Shown piece after piece: positions 1-7,964 of a stretch of DNA of 28,749 bases (its first letter is position 1; each line of letters begins with the position of its first letter). The stretch covers positions 1-28,749 of the forward strand of contig JAYWEQ010000024.1 in the NCBI GenBank assembly GCA_043779185.1, given 5' to 3'. The notes beneath the pieces were generated by a model, which was given only the letters and a program-made list of their open reading frames with translations, searched no databases and was not told where the DNA came from. The stretch is from JAYWDA01 sp043779185. Its GTDB lineage: Bacteria; Bdellovibrionota; Bdellovibrionia; Bdellovibrionales; Bdellovibrionaceae. The translations under genes were made by a program, and so were the position numbers.

Positions 1-614
1 TCGTAAGTCTTCATCAGTAGATCATCAAAATCCAATGCGTTGGCTTTTCGCATTTCAGCTTCGTAAGCTTTATAAACTTCTAAGGACTTGGGATCAATAA
101 TTCCACGAGCGCCACTGGCTTCAATTTGTTCCGGCGAAAGTCCACGCATTTTAACGGCGCTGATGCGAGATTGAAAGCCTTTGGCTGGATACATTTTGTC
201 GTTGATATTTAAAATCGCCATGACTTTTTTGATCTGTGAAATTTGATCGCTGCTATCGTAAATCAAAAAGAAACTTTTATAATCCAGCATCTCGATATGC
301 CGTCTTAAAATTCGAACGCAAAAGCTATGAAAAGTGCTGATCCACAATTCATTGCGAACGGGGAAGCCCATGTCTGACAAAATCCCATGGATCCGATGCT
401 CCATTTCCTTGGCCGCTTTGTTCGTAAAAGTCAGACAAAGAATTTCATCAGGTGCCGCAAAGCCTTGGCCAATAATATGAGCCATCCTATGCGTGAGGAC
501 CCGGGTCTTCCCCGAACCGGCGCCGGCAAGAATTAAAAGCGGCCCTTGCGTCGTTAAAACAGCGTCCTTTTGAGGAGGGTTCAAAGAATTTGTAATGTTT
601 TCTAATCCTGACAA
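1..614 (-). CDS. uvrD: UvrD/PcrA-type superfamily 1 DNA helicase, N-terminal part
   Basis: ATP-driven 3'-5' DNA helicase of the UvrD/PcrA/Rep family, acting in DNA repair and in clearing replication forks. Only about 204 N-terminal residues are in the window; the gene continues past the left edge. Translation of the minus strand shows the family motifs in order: Q-motif region NSLNPPQKDAV, Walker A AGAGSGKTRV, motif Ia LTFTNKAAKEM, motif Ib STFHSFCVRILRRH, and ALDFDDLL near the edge. No ATG lies upstream in frame. I chose a TTG at 614 because GAGG sits about five bases upstream and because family members begin roughly this far before the NxxQ motif. An in-frame stop further upstream limits extension. 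UvrD and PcrA cannot be told apart from this part. It is transcribed divergently from the metallopeptidase gene, about 70 bases away. Confidence 0.93.
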   Translation of the reverse strand, partial: MSGLENITNSLNPPQKDAVLTTQGPLLILAGAGSGKTRVLTHRMAHIIGQGFAAPDEILCLTFTNKAAKEMEHRIHGILSDMGFPVRNELWISTFHSFCVRILRRHIEMLDYKSFFLIYDSSDQISQIKKVMAILNINDKMYPAKGFQSRISAVKMRGLSPEQIEASGARGIIDPKSLEVYKAYEAEMRKANALDFDDLLMKTY

Positions 615-684
615 AAGGCCCTCATTTTCAGGTATATTGCGGCTGATAATTTCACGTCAAGTTATAGTGGCTGGGGGCCTTTTT

Positions 685-1896
685 GTGAAGAAGCTTTTTG
701 GATTCTTAATCGGCGCTGCGCTGCTTGCTCCCCTGGGTTGCACTCATGCCACCGAATCAGAACAAGCCACAGGCGATATCAAGGTTCAGATTCCGGTCAG
801 GGAAAATGACCAGCCTGCCCTTAAAGTTGTAACCCTTAGAAAAATGGAAGATTTAAAGCGTGTTTCTGGTGGTATTGCGACCTTTTATTACGCTCCAAAA
901 ATTGACGGAACCACGGTCATTGGTGAAGTTCCTCACGCTCGATTTATTAAAACTTATGATGATGTTTTTATTCCGGTCGATAGTCAGTCTGCTGATATGG
1001 CAGCAATTTACTACCATTTACAAAACTTGACGGCGTTGGATGCAAGCCTGGGCTTAGGCCGCTTCAATGAGGGACCTCGGAAGGTGGCTCTTTCTACGCG
1101 GATCTTAAAAAGTGACGACTGGGTTCGAAATAATTCCTTTTATGATCAAAATTCTGACGCAATTATTTTTGTCGATTTTCAGTCACAGGCTTTGCCACTG
1201 ACGTTAAACCCTGGCGTTGTGGCTCACGAACATTTCCATTCTTTGTTTTCTAAGTTAGTTGTTCTTCCTTTGATCAAAGCCGGCAAGGTTTCTGAATCCT
1301 TAAAAGTTTCTTCGACCGACGATGAACTGCGCCGCGATTATGAAGATTTTGTTTTGTTTAAATCTTTGAACGAAGGTTTAGCTGATTATTGGGGTTGGGT
1401 TTATTCGCGGGACGAAAAGTTTGTTTCAGCCTCCATTCCGGCCGAGCAAAATCGGTCCTTGGAAAAACCTTCCCAGGAATCTGTCGAAGCGGCTTTCCGT
1501 TCTCCGCAAGATCGTCAGGCGGAATTAGATAGTTTTTTTGAGCCCTACCTTCATTCTGACAACAAAGAGAAAGCCTTGGACACCATCCAAGATATCGGAG
1601 GGCGATATGCCTACGCCATGGGAAATGTCTATGCGCGATTTTTTCGAGGCTTGAATAAAACGGCCGATGGAAAAGATTTAGACGCCAATGCGCAGACGGC
1701 ACTGGTTCAACAAATGATTGGCTTGCTTCAGGATTTGCGGGAAAATATTTTAAAGAATAAAAATCACACGGCCCTTCAGCCCGAAAATGTGATGGAGCTT
1801 TTTCGCTCAAAAAATCCTGAACTGATTCGCGTTCACTGCAAAGAATACGAGCGGCTGATCAATCATAAATCAACCTGCACCGGTGAATCTAAATGA
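685..1896 (+). CDS. Secreted zinc-metallopeptidase-like protein (HEHFH ... NEGLAD)
   Basis: Probable exported protein of 403 residues. The start GTG at 685 is preferred over an upstream start at 595 because it follows a GGGGG Shine-Dalgarno-like run by about seven bases and begins directly with a signal peptide (VKKLFGFLIGAALL). A Cys at residue 19 (APLGC) may be lipidated, although Pro at -3 makes the lipobox imperfect. Residues 181-185 read HEHFH, a HExxH zinc motif. Residues 229-234 read NEGLAD, resembling the second-helix NExxxD motif that supplies the third zinc ligand in gluzincins, though it lies about 45 residues after the HExxH, farther than in thermolysin. I do not recognise the exact family and the substrate is unknown. 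It overlaps the next gene by four bases (ATGA), implying translational coupling with a barrel-like outer membrane protein. Confidence 0.75.
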   Translation: MKKLFGFLIGAALLAPLGCTHATESEQATGDIKVQIPVRENDQPALKVVTLRKMEDLKRVSGGIATFYYAPKIDGTTVIGEVPHARFIKTYDDVFIPVDSQSADMAAIYYHLQNLTALDASLGLGRFNEGPRKVALSTRILKSDDWVRNNSFYDQNSDAIIFVDFQSQALPLTLNPGVVAHEHFHSLFSKLVVLPLIKAGKVSESLKVSSTDDELRRDYEDFVLFKSLNEGLADYWGWVYSRDEKFVSASIPAEQNRSLEKPSQESVEAAFRSPQDRQAELDSFFEPYLHSDNKEKALDTIQDIGGRYAYAMGNVYARFFRGLNKTADGKDLDANAQTALVQQMIGLLQDLRENILKNKNHTALQPENVMELFRSKNPELIRVHCKEYERLINHKSTCTGESK

Positions 1897-2513
1897 AAAC
1901 AGCAGCGAATATATTTATTCTTTTTATTCTGCTGACGGGCTCTGCTTTCGCTAAAGTTAAAGACGTCGATGAGGGTTGGAAGAGCTTCGAAGGCGTCGAG
2001 GTTTTGCCTGTCTTGGAAAAGTATGAATCGACTCCAGTTCAGTGGGTTGTTTCTCTGTTTGGGGTCGAGCGCCGTATGGAAGCTTCGACCAATCCTGTCC
2101 TTGAACCTCGAGAGCCCGTCAATGTCGCTTTAGGTCTGCGTCTTGATCGACATTTATTTTCGATAGAGTATTCTCGCTTTGGCGAAAGCAGTGGCAACGA
2201 AACTTATCATGTTGAACGCAGCTTTCAAGATTTGCTGGGTTGGTATCGCTATTCGTTTTATAAAAATCATGGATTTCGAACCACGATGGGTGGGGGAGCG
2301 GGTGTTTATCAAGAACAAGTGACAACCCATTTTTATAGTTTGAAACAAGATCTTGGCTCGGGAAATAAGTGGACAGTGGCGACTGGCTTGGGCGCCGAGT
2401 ATGAGGTTTTCAAGCACGTCGTTTTATTTCTTGAGGCCCGTTTGATCAGTGGCCAAAATTTGGATCCCAATCCAAATCCTGATGGGCTCGCAAGAATATC
2501 TGTTCAGTTCTAA
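1893..2513 (+). CDS. Small outer-membrane-barrel-like protein
   Basis: Protein of 206 residues with a clear signal peptide (FILFILLTGSAFA, cleavage near residue 20). The mature part alternates polar and hydrophobic residues in short stretches typical of amphipathic beta strands (for example VNVALGLRLDRHLFSIEYSR and WTVATGLGAEYEVFKHVVLF). It ends in ARISVQF, with the C-terminal aromatic residue favoured by outer membrane barrel proteins. The central GGGAGVYQEQ segment recalls eight-stranded OmpA/OmpW-like barrels, but no named family is evident. It starts inside the stop codon of the metallopeptidase gene (ATGA), so the two are almost certainly co-translated and may act together at the outer membrane. 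The operon ends at the hairpin just behind the stop. Confidence 0.7.
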   Translation: MKTAANIFILFILLTGSAFAKVKDVDEGWKSFEGVEVLPVLEKYESTPVQWVVSLFGVERRMEASTNPVLEPREPVNVALGLRLDRHLFSIEYSRFGESSGNETYHVERSFQDLLGWYRYSFYKNHGFRTTMGGGAGVYQEQVTTHFYSLKQDLGSGNKWTVATGLGAEYEVFKHVVLFLEARLISGQNLDPNPNPDGLARISVQF

Positions 2514-2516
2514 AAA

Positions 2517-2543
2517 AAAGGGCGGACTTTTCAGCCGCCCTTT
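2517..2543. terminator. Bidirectional intrinsic terminator
   Basis: Perfect inverted repeat AAAGGGCGG / CCGCCCTTT with a nine-base loop. The A run before the left arm gives a T run for minus-strand transcripts, so the hairpin best serves the SPOR gene. It can also stop the metallopeptidase/barrel operon, whose stop codon is four bases away. Confidence 0.85.
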
Positions 2544-2567
2544 AAGTTCATTTAAAATTTTATAAAA

Positions 2568-3284
2568 TCAGTTCGTCATTTTTTGAATGATGGCACTTTC
2601 AATTTTTGACTTTTGCATAAACTCTGTGCGGTAAGACTTAGCTTCGTTTTCTGTCGGAAATTGACCGACGCTGACGCGGAACCAGTTTTGCCCATTCACT
2701 TTAGCTGGTAAATAAAAAGCACTGTAGCCTTTGTTTTTTAAATCTTCGGCTCTTTTTTTAGCATCGTCTTCACTGCTAAAAGAGGCCACTTGCACAGTAA
2801 ATTTTCCAGCTGGGTACTGCGCTACATTTTGCGGAAGGGCCGCCGGTAAGCGGGGACCTTTAGCAACCATTGGAGCGGCCGCGGGTTTTGCTTCCACAGC
2901 ATGTTTACCTTCAACGATCGTTTGAGCCACTTTCATTGGAGCTGCCGGAGCCACTTCAGCCGTTTTTGCCGTTGTGGCCGCGGGCGTTCGAGCTTCCTCA
3001 GCTTTAGCGACTTCAGGTTTTGCTTCTTTTGTATCGGTTTCGTCGGTGACAAATTCTTCTGCTAATTTTGCAATTTCTTCGTCGCTCATAGCGCCGGCTT
3101 TGCCGACTTCTTTTTCGGACGCGACATGACGACTTGAAGATTCTTCTTTCGTCGGTTCGTAAGCCGCCATTTTATGCTGTTGATCGCTGTACTTTTTGCC
3201 GACAAAAGTGCCGACCGCAAAAGATAACAAAGAGATCACAAACACCAAGACTAATTTAACTATTGCATCTGATTTAGCAGCCAT
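2568..3284 (-). CDS. SPOR-domain inner-membrane protein
   Basis: Bitopic envelope protein of 238 residues. A short cytoplasmic start is followed by one transmembrane helix (about residues 9-29, LVLVFVISLLSFAVGTFVGK). Then comes a long low-complexity Ala/Lys/Glu/Pro/Thr linker (about 35-155) and a C-terminal SPOR domain (about 160-235, beginning KFTVQVASFSSEDDAKKRA and containing WFRVSVGQFPTENEAKSY). SPOR domains bind denuded peptidoglycan glycans and usually target proteins to the division septum, as in FtsN, DedD and DamX. The architecture is FtsN-like, but the linker gives no proof of an FtsN function, so no symbol is assigned. It is a single gene, divergent from the inositol monophosphatase gene. 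Confidence 0.88.
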   Translation of the reverse strand: MAAKSDAIVKLVLVFVISLLSFAVGTFVGKKYSDQQHKMAAYEPTKEESSSRHVASEKEVGKAGAMSDEEIAKLAEEFVTDETDTKEAKPEVAKAEEARTPAATTAKTAEVAPAAPMKVAQTIVEGKHAVEAKPAAAPMVAKGPRLPAALPQNVAQYPAGKFTVQVASFSSEDDAKKRAEDLKNKGYSAFYLPAKVNGQNWFRVSVGQFPTENEAKSYRTEFMQKSKIESAIIQKMTN

Positions 3285-3348
3285 TCATTCCTCGCGATCG
3301 AACGATCAAGTTCAATTGTTAACCGGCCATTCCATTGGCCTTAATACT

Positions 3349-3378
3349 ATGTTAGCCTCTCGGTGATGGTTCCGTCAA
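3349..3378 (-). promoter_or_regulatory. Candidate sigma-70 promoter for the SPOR gene
   Basis: Read on the minus strand, TTGACG (3378-3373) and TAACAT (3354-3349) are separated by 18 bases. They match the -35 and -10 consensus at 5 of 6 and 4 of 6 positions, about 65 bases upstream of the SPOR start codon. Sequence-only prediction. Confidence 0.45.
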
Positions 3379-3390
3379 TCCGGGGTGATG

Positions 3391-4221
3391 ATGATGAAAA
3401 GCTATAATAATCAGGATGTTCTTCTAAAAGCCATCCAAGCCTGTCGCCTGGGTCGCGATATTTTGCTGAAACATTATGGGCACTTAGAACATATTGAAGA
3501 AAAGCTGCATGCCGGTCTTGTCAGTGAAGCCGACAAAGCTTCTGAGGATATTATTAAAAAGCAGCTTCAGAAATTTTTTCCAGAATCAGAGTTTTTAGGA
3601 GAAGAAGAGGCTTATTTGACAGGGACCAAGGTCGGGTCTCCGGCCACCGATAAGCCGCGCTGGATTTTAGACCCCTTGGATGGAACAACAAACTACATTC
3701 ATCGCTTCCCGATTTTTTGCATCAGTTTAGGTCTAGAGTATCAAGGACAAATTCAAATTGCTGTGATTGATGTGCCGATGATGAATGAAACTTACACAGC
3801 CATTCGCGGCGGTGGCGCTTTCTTGAATGGCAAGCCGATCAAAGTCAGTCCCACCAAGGAATTGAAAAATTCGCTCCTCGCCACGGGATTTTTTGCCGAT
3901 GACACGAAAGCTTTAGATGAACAGCTGAAAATCTTTTCGAATTTAGTCCGTGTGTCGCGGGGAATTCGCAGAGCTGGGGCTGCAGCCTACGACCTTTGTA
4001 TGGTGGCGCGCGGTGTTTTTGACGCTTTTTGGGAGAGAAACTTAAGCCCCTGGGATACAGCGGCGGGCTTACTTTTAGTGCAAGAAGCCGGCGGCGAAGT
4101 CGTGACTTACAGAGGAAAATCTTACGATCCTTACAAAAATGCGATCATGGCGACAAATGGATTATTAACACCTACTTTGGTCCAGTCTGTCTCATCGATG
4201 CTGTCAGAAGAAACGCATTGA
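3391..4221 (+). CDS. suhB: Inositol monophosphatase family protein (SuhB-like)
   Basis: Mg2+-dependent, Li+-sensitive-type phosphomonoesterase of the inositol monophosphatase superfamily, probably cytoplasmic. In this family SuhB hydrolyses myo-inositol-1-phosphate and, in enterobacteria, also takes part in rRNA transcription complexes. The metal-site signatures are all present: GEEEA, WILDPLDGTTNYIH, and the C-terminal WERNLSPWDTAAGLLLVQEAGG. Length (about 276 residues) is typical. The 5' end is GTG-ATG-ATG-ATG. The GGGG Shine-Dalgarno at 3382-3385 would be too close to the first codons, so the ATG at 3391 or 3394 is more likely. Related phosphatases (CysQ, fructose bisphosphatase-like) cannot be fully excluded. 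Confidence 0.9.
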   Translation: MMKSYNNQDVLLKAIQACRLGRDILLKHYGHLEHIEEKLHAGLVSEADKASEDIIKKQLQKFFPESEFLGEEEAYLTGTKVGSPATDKPRWILDPLDGTTNYIHRFPIFCISLGLEYQGQIQIAVIDVPMMNETYTAIRGGGAFLNGKPIKVSPTKELKNSLLATGFFADDTKALDEQLKIFSNLVRVSRGIRRAGAAAYDLCMVARGVFDAFWERNLSPWDTAAGLLLVQEAGGEVVTYRGKSYDPYKNAIMATNGLLTPTLVQSVSSMLSEETH

Positions 4222-4319
4222 TTGTCAAAATCATGACTTGTTCGCACAGAATTCACGTTCTTTAATTTCTCCATCTTCAAATAGATGTCTTTACCCACCA
4301 CATATCTACCTAAGACTAG

Positions 4320-4336
4320 TTGGCACTTTCGTTGCT
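4320..4336 (+). promoter_or_regulatory. Sigma-54 (-24/-12) promoter for the flagellar operon
   Basis: TTGGCACTTTCGTTGCT matches the RpoN consensus YTGGCACG-N4-TTGCW with the invariant GG and GC separated by exactly ten bases. Only one position of the -24 box differs. The predicted start of transcription is about 12 bases past the GC, near 4346, leaving a short leader with AAGGAGGA before the fliL GTG. It lies in the only sizeable gap ahead of the flagellar cluster. Sigma-54 control of early or middle flagellar genes is established in polar flagellates. Confidence 0.85.
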
Positions 4337-4380
4337 GTGAGTAATGCAGAGTAGTGTTCGCTCATATCAAGGAGGATGGA

Positions 4381-4920
4381 GTGGCAGAGGAAAAAGCAGC
4401 CGCCGCACAGGAAGCATCAGCATCTGGAAGCGGGGGATCAGGACAAAAGCCTGTTCTTTGGATGGCTGTCGCCATTATTAACGTCATCATCGTTGGAGCC
4501 GTCGGCTTCATGCTTTTTAAAGGTCGGCAAAAAGATGCCGCCGAGCCAAAAATTGAACATGTGATCAACGGCGAAAAAGAAGCTCAAGAAAAAGAAGAGC
4601 ACGAAGAAAAATCTTTTGTTGGAAAAGTGGTTCCTTTAGAAACTTTTATTGTGAACTTAGCAGGATCGAAGGGTCGCAAAATTGCCAAAGTAAATATGGA
4701 GCTAGAATTAAAAGGCGACGGCGCTTCGGAAGAAATTGAGAAACGCAAAGCCCAGATCCGAGACTATATTATTATTATTCTTTCTTCGAAAACCTATGAA
4801 GAGGTTTCAAATAAAGAAGGAAAAAATAATCTTCGTAATGAAATCAAGGACACCATTAACTCGTATTTAACTAAAGGCAAAATCACTAACGTCTTTTTTA
4901 CTGACTTTATCTATAATTAA
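4381..4920 (+). CDS. fliL: Flagellar basal-body-associated protein FliL
   Basis: Single-pass inner-membrane protein that surrounds the stator units at the flagellar motor and supports torque. The GTG at 4381 follows a strong AAGGAGGA Shine-Dalgarno and gives 179 residues. An upstream start at 4354 lacks such a site. A short Ala/Ser/Gly-rich cytoplasmic part is followed by a membrane helix (about 25-46, WMAVAIINVIIVGAVGFML) and an acidic/Lys-rich linker. The periplasmic FliL domain starts at VVPLETFIVNLAG and ends TNVFFTDFIYN, the typical FliL C-terminus. First gene after the sigma-54 promoter; fliM follows after nine bases. Confidence 0.95.
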   Translation: MAEEKAAAAQEASASGSGGSGQKPVLWMAVAIINVIIVGAVGFMLFKGRQKDAAEPKIEHVINGEKEAQEKEEHEEKSFVGKVVPLETFIVNLAGSKGRKIAKVNMELELKGDGASEEIEKRKAQIRDYIIIILSSKTYEEVSNKEGKNNLRNEIKDTINSYLTKGKITNVFFTDFIYN

Positions 4921-4929
4921 GGATCAACC

Positions 4930-5937
4930 ATGAATCAGGTCTTATCCCAAAGTGAAGTTGACGCCCTCCTTGCCGCCGTTTCGGAAGGGGAAGTATCGAA
5001 CACCGATAGTTCTAAGGCCGATAACCACGGCAATAGTATGCGTGGGATTGATGACAAAAAAGTCGTGGCCTATGACCTGACCAGTCAGGATCGAATTATC
5101 CGTGGACGTCTTCCACAGCTGGAAGTGATCTATGAAAAATTCATGCGTGCTTTTCGCGTCAGCTTGTCATCATCACTTCGTAAAATTGCCTCAATCACTT
5201 TGACCAGCACTGAGTTTCTTAAATTTGGCGAATTTATTAATACCCTACCTTTGCCAACTTGTATGAGTGTTCTGCGTTTTGGAAACTTGCGCGGATCAGC
5301 CCTGATGGTCATCGAAAGTAAACTTGCTTATGCCCTGGTCGACAGTTTTTTTGGCGGAGCAGATCGACCTTATACAAAAATAGATGGAAAAGACTTCACA
5401 CCCATCGAGCTCAGTATTGTTCGTAAAGTTGTCGAGCTTGGGATCAATGACCTAGAAAATGCTTGGGCCTCTGTTGAAAAAATTGGCTGTTCTTTTGTTC
5501 GAACCGAAGTGAATCCACAGTTTGTAGGAATTGTTCCTCCAACGGATGTTGTTATTGCCTCGACATTTGATGTCGAGCTTGAAAATGCCACGGGTACGAT
5601 TTCGATGGTCATTCCTTATTCCACCATCGAGCCCATCAAGCAAAAACTTTCTAATGGCTTCCAAGTTGAATCAGACCAGACCGATAAAAAACTTTGGACA
5701 GCAATTATTAAAGAACAATTAATGGATACAAGGTTAGATATCAAAGTCAGCCTTGGAGAAACAGAAATTCTTCTTAAAGATTTAATGGAGATGAAAGCCG
5801 GAGATGTTATTCCCTTAACGCAAGATGCGACAGGCGAATTGAATGTCCAAGTTGAAGGCGTTGCAAAATTTAAGGGATATTACGGAAACCATCACGGCAC
5901 AGTCGCCGTGCAAGTCACGCGTGCAATAGAAAAGTAA
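4930..5937 (+). CDS. fliM: Flagellar motor switch protein FliM
   Basis: Middle ring protein of the C-ring; it binds phosphorylated CheY and sets the direction of rotation. The N-terminus MNQVLSQSEVDALLAAVSEG is the conserved CheY-binding peptide (LSQxExDALL). Residues from about 45 form the CheC-like middle domain, with LRKIASITLTSTEFLKFGEF and NPQFVGIVPPTDVVIASTF. The last about 80 residues are a SpoA/SPOA domain (LDIKVSLGETEILLKDLMEM) pairing with FliN. Length (335) is normal, so no domain is missing. SD AAGGA lies before the ATG. Confidence 0.97.
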   Translation: MNQVLSQSEVDALLAAVSEGEVSNTDSSKADNHGNSMRGIDDKKVVAYDLTSQDRIIRGRLPQLEVIYEKFMRAFRVSLSSSLRKIASITLTSTEFLKFGEFINTLPLPTCMSVLRFGNLRGSALMVIESKLAYALVDSFFGGADRPYTKIDGKDFTPIELSIVRKVVELGINDLENAWASVEKIGCSFVRTEVNPQFVGIVPPTDVVIASTFDVELENATGTISMVIPYSTIEPIKQKLSNGFQVESDQTDKKLWTAIIKEQLMDTRLDIKVSLGETEILLKDLMEMKAGDVIPLTQDATGELNVQVEGVAKFKGYYGNHHGTVAVQVTRAIEK

Positions 5938-5949
5938 GGGGGTTTTTAA

Positions 5950-6354
5950 GTGGTCGATGATCTAGACAACCTAGCCGAGAAATTAGCTCAAGAAGCAGAG
6001 GCGATGACATCTGCGATGGACAACAAGTCTGAGGGTCATGGTTCATCCGGTGGAGGAGGCGATGGCGCAAGTCACGTTTCAACGACCAAAGATCGAAACT
6101 TACAGATGATCTTGGACATTCCGCTCAGGGTCACTGTGGAGTTAGGCCGAACGAAAATGCCTGTCAGTGATCTTTTAAACCTGACGCAGGGAAGTGTCAT
6201 CGAACTTAATAAGTTAGCCGGTGAGCCTATGGAAGTTTTAGTCAACGATAAGCTGATCGCTCGTGGCGAGGCCGTTGTTGTTAACGAAAAATTTGGCGTG
6301 CGTTTAACGGATATTATTTCTCCTTCCGAGCGTGTTGAACAGCTGAATAAGTAA
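5950..6354 (+). CDS. fliN: Flagellar motor switch protein FliN
   Basis: Base of the C-ring and docking site for the export ATPase complex. GTG start at 5950 follows GGGGG with good spacing. A Ser/Gly/Asp-rich stretch (residues about 20-50, including GSSGGGGDGAS) links an acidic N-terminal helix to the SpoA domain (about 55-127: DIPLRVTVELGRTKMPVSDLL, GSVIELNKLAGEPMEVLVN, RGEAVVVNEKFGVRLTDI). These are canonical FliN motifs. 134 residues, normal for FliN with a linker. It lies 12 bases after fliM. Confidence 0.97.
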   Translation: MVDDLDNLAEKLAQEAEAMTSAMDNKSEGHGSSGGGGDGASHVSTTKDRNLQMILDIPLRVTVELGRTKMPVSDLLNLTQGSVIELNKLAGEPMEVLVNDKLIARGEAVVVNEKFGVRLTDIISPSERVEQLNK

Positions 6355-6361
6355 GGACTTT

Positions 6362-6928
6362 ATGAAAACAATTTTCTCAATTTTAATTTTAGCTTTTGTT
6401 GTTTTCTTCCAAGCGCCTTTAGCTTTAGGGGCCGAAGAAATTTCAAAACCTGTGGTTGAGACTCCGGCGGAAACCGAGATCCCGCTGAACTTAGAGTCTC
6501 CTAAAAAAGCCGTTGCTTCGGAAGGAATGATTGGGAAAGTCATTTATAGCCTGGCCATTTTAGCCTTGTTAGCAGGCGGAGCTTTTTATTTTTTAAGAAA
6601 GTATTCAATGCCAAAGAATGCGAAGACACAGGCGCAGATTAAAGTTTTATCGCAGCATCATTTTGGGCCTAAAAAGAGCCTGGCTCTGGTGCGGGTGGCC
6701 GGTGAGTCCATTTTGATCGGCATCACGGATCAAAATATTAATTTAGTAAAATCTTTATCTTTACTAGATGAAGACATTCCGGAAGAGATGCCCAAAACGT
6801 TTTCTAAGACTTTAAACGAGCAAGTGGAGGTCGAGGCCCATTCGACAACCCAAGAAGAAGATTTTGCGATTTCTGGAATTAAAGACATTGTTCATCGTCG
6901 TCTTAAGAGCATGAGGAATTTTCAGTGA
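6362..6928 (+). CDS. fliO: Flagellar biosynthesis protein FliO
   Basis: Membrane chaperone for assembly of the FliP ring of the type III export gate. The protein has 188 residues: an N-terminal signal-like hydrophobic segment (ILILAFVVFFQAPLALGA), a short periplasmic part and a membrane helix (about 57-75, VIYSLAILALLAGGAFYFL). It then has a basic cytoplasmic domain with the FliO feature IKVLSQHHFGPKKSLALVRV followed by ILIGITDQNINLV. Sequence conservation of FliO is low, but the position between fliN and fliP and this cytoplasmic motif settle the call. The stop overlaps the fliP start by four bases. Confidence 0.93.
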   Translation: MKTIFSILILAFVVFFQAPLALGAEEISKPVVETPAETEIPLNLESPKKAVASEGMIGKVIYSLAILALLAGGAFYFLRKYSMPKNAKTQAQIKVLSQHHFGPKKSLALVRVAGESILIGITDQNINLVKSLSLLDEDIPEEMPKTFSKTLNEQVEVEAHSTTQEEDFAISGIKDIVHRRLKSMRNFQ

Positions 6929-7683
6929 AACTAAATCCTCGTTGGATCTTCGTCACATTAGTTGGTTTTGCAGTGATGCTGATGGGGACTTCAGCTTGGG
7001 CTCAGGTGACCTTACCAAGCGTTAACTTAGGATTTAAAACCACCGATAATCCTACAGAAATCGTCAGTGCGATTAAGCTGGTGATGATTTTAACTGTTCT
7101 TACTTTAGCACCGGCCATCCTGATTATGATGACTGGATTTACTCGTATTATTATCGTGTTGTCTTTTTTACGCCAAGCTTTAGGCGTTCAACAGATGCCG
7201 CCGAATCAGCTGCTGGTTGGCTTAGCCTTGTTCCTCACATTTTTTGTCATGAGTCCTGCCCTGACTGAAATGAATACAAATGGCATTCAGCCCTTTATGT
7301 CAGGAAAAATTTCGCAAGATCAAGCCATCGAAAAATCCTTGGCGCCTTTAAGAAAATTTATGTTTTCCCAAACGCGTGATGCGGACTTAGGTTTATTCAT
7401 TAAACTTTCTAAAATAGAGCGCCCTAAAACCCGCGCCGATGTTCCGACCCTGACTTTAGTCCCGGCTTTTGTTTTATCAGAATTAAAAACGGCATTCCAA
7501 ATCGGATTTATTATTTTTCTTCCATTTTTAGTGATCGATATCATCGCTTCCAGTGTCTTAATGGCAATGGGAATGATGATGCTACCGCCGATTGTTATTT
7601 CGTTACCTTTCAAAATAATGCTTTTTGTTCTGGTGGACGGTTGGGCCTTGATTGTTGGCTCTATGGTTAAAAGTTTCGGGTGA
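6925..7683 (+). CDS. fliP: Flagellar export gate protein FliP
   Basis: Core subunit of the FliP5-FliQ4-FliR1 export gate in the inner membrane inside the MS ring. The GTG start overlaps the fliO stop (GTGA). A cleavable signal peptide is evident (VGFAVMLMGTSAWA), as is known for FliP. Hallmarks follow: LAPAILIMMTGFTRIIIVLSFLR with the conserved LGVQQMPPNQ, FFVMSPALTEMN, LVPAFVLSELKTAFQIGF and GMMMLPPIVISLPFKIMLF. 252 residues, normal. fliQ follows after eight bases. Confidence 0.97.
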   Translation: MKLNPRWIFVTLVGFAVMLMGTSAWAQVTLPSVNLGFKTTDNPTEIVSAIKLVMILTVLTLAPAILIMMTGFTRIIIVLSFLRQALGVQQMPPNQLLVGLALFLTFFVMSPALTEMNTNGIQPFMSGKISQDQAIEKSLAPLRKFMFSQTRDADLGLFIKLSKIERPKTRADVPTLTLVPAFVLSELKTAFQIGFIIFLPFLVIDIIASSVLMAMGMMMLPPIVISLPFKIMLFVLVDGWALIVGSMVKSFG

Positions 7684-7691
7684 GGTGAAAA

Positions 7692-7964
7692 ATGACTGAA
7701 GATCTGATTATTCATTTAGGCCAAGATGCTTTAAGGACAACGGCGATGTTGGCAGCGCCACTTTTGATCAGCACTCTGGTGGTTGGATTGGGCGTTAGTA
7801 TTTTTCAAGCTCTGACACAAATTAATGAAGCGACGCTGACCTTTGTTCCAAAAATGATTGTGGTTGCGATTGTCATCGTTTTAGCAGGTCCGTGGATGAT
7901 GGATGTGATGAGCCAATACACGATCAATTTATTTGAAAGTCTTCCAGCGCTGGTCAGGGAGTAA
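7692..7964 (+). CDS. fliQ: Flagellar export gate protein FliQ
   Basis: Small two-helix export-gate subunit (90 residues). The two hydrophobic hairpin helices are TTAMLAAPLLISTLVVGLGVS and MIVVAIVIVLAGPWMMDVM, with the conserved ALTQINEATLTFVPK loop between them. The AGGTG before the ATG is the ribosome site. The stop codon TAATG shares one base with the fliR start, so translation is coupled. Confidence 0.97.
   Translation: MTEDLIIHLGQDALRTTAMLAAPLLISTLVVGLGVSIFQALTQINEATLTFVPKMIVVAIVIVLAGPWMMDVMSQYTINLFESLPALVRE

Noticed and set aside
595..684. Longer N-terminus for the metallopeptidase gene from a start at 595
   Set aside because: It would place about 30 residues ahead of a proper signal peptide and overlap the helicase start; the GTG at 685 has a better ribosome site.
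1358..1810. 150-codon minus-strand frame inside the metallopeptidase gene
   Set aside because: Shadow of the coding strand; composition rich in Arg, Pro, Ser and His with no domain pattern.
3325..3340. GGCCA-N6-TGGCC inverted repeat between the SPOR gene and suhB
   Set aside because: Short arms and common bases; not distinguishable from chance, and no second copy was seen.
5017..5024. Perfect GCCGATAA inside fliM
   Set aside because: No TAAA-like -35 box at the right distance, and it lies within coding sequence far from a start codon.
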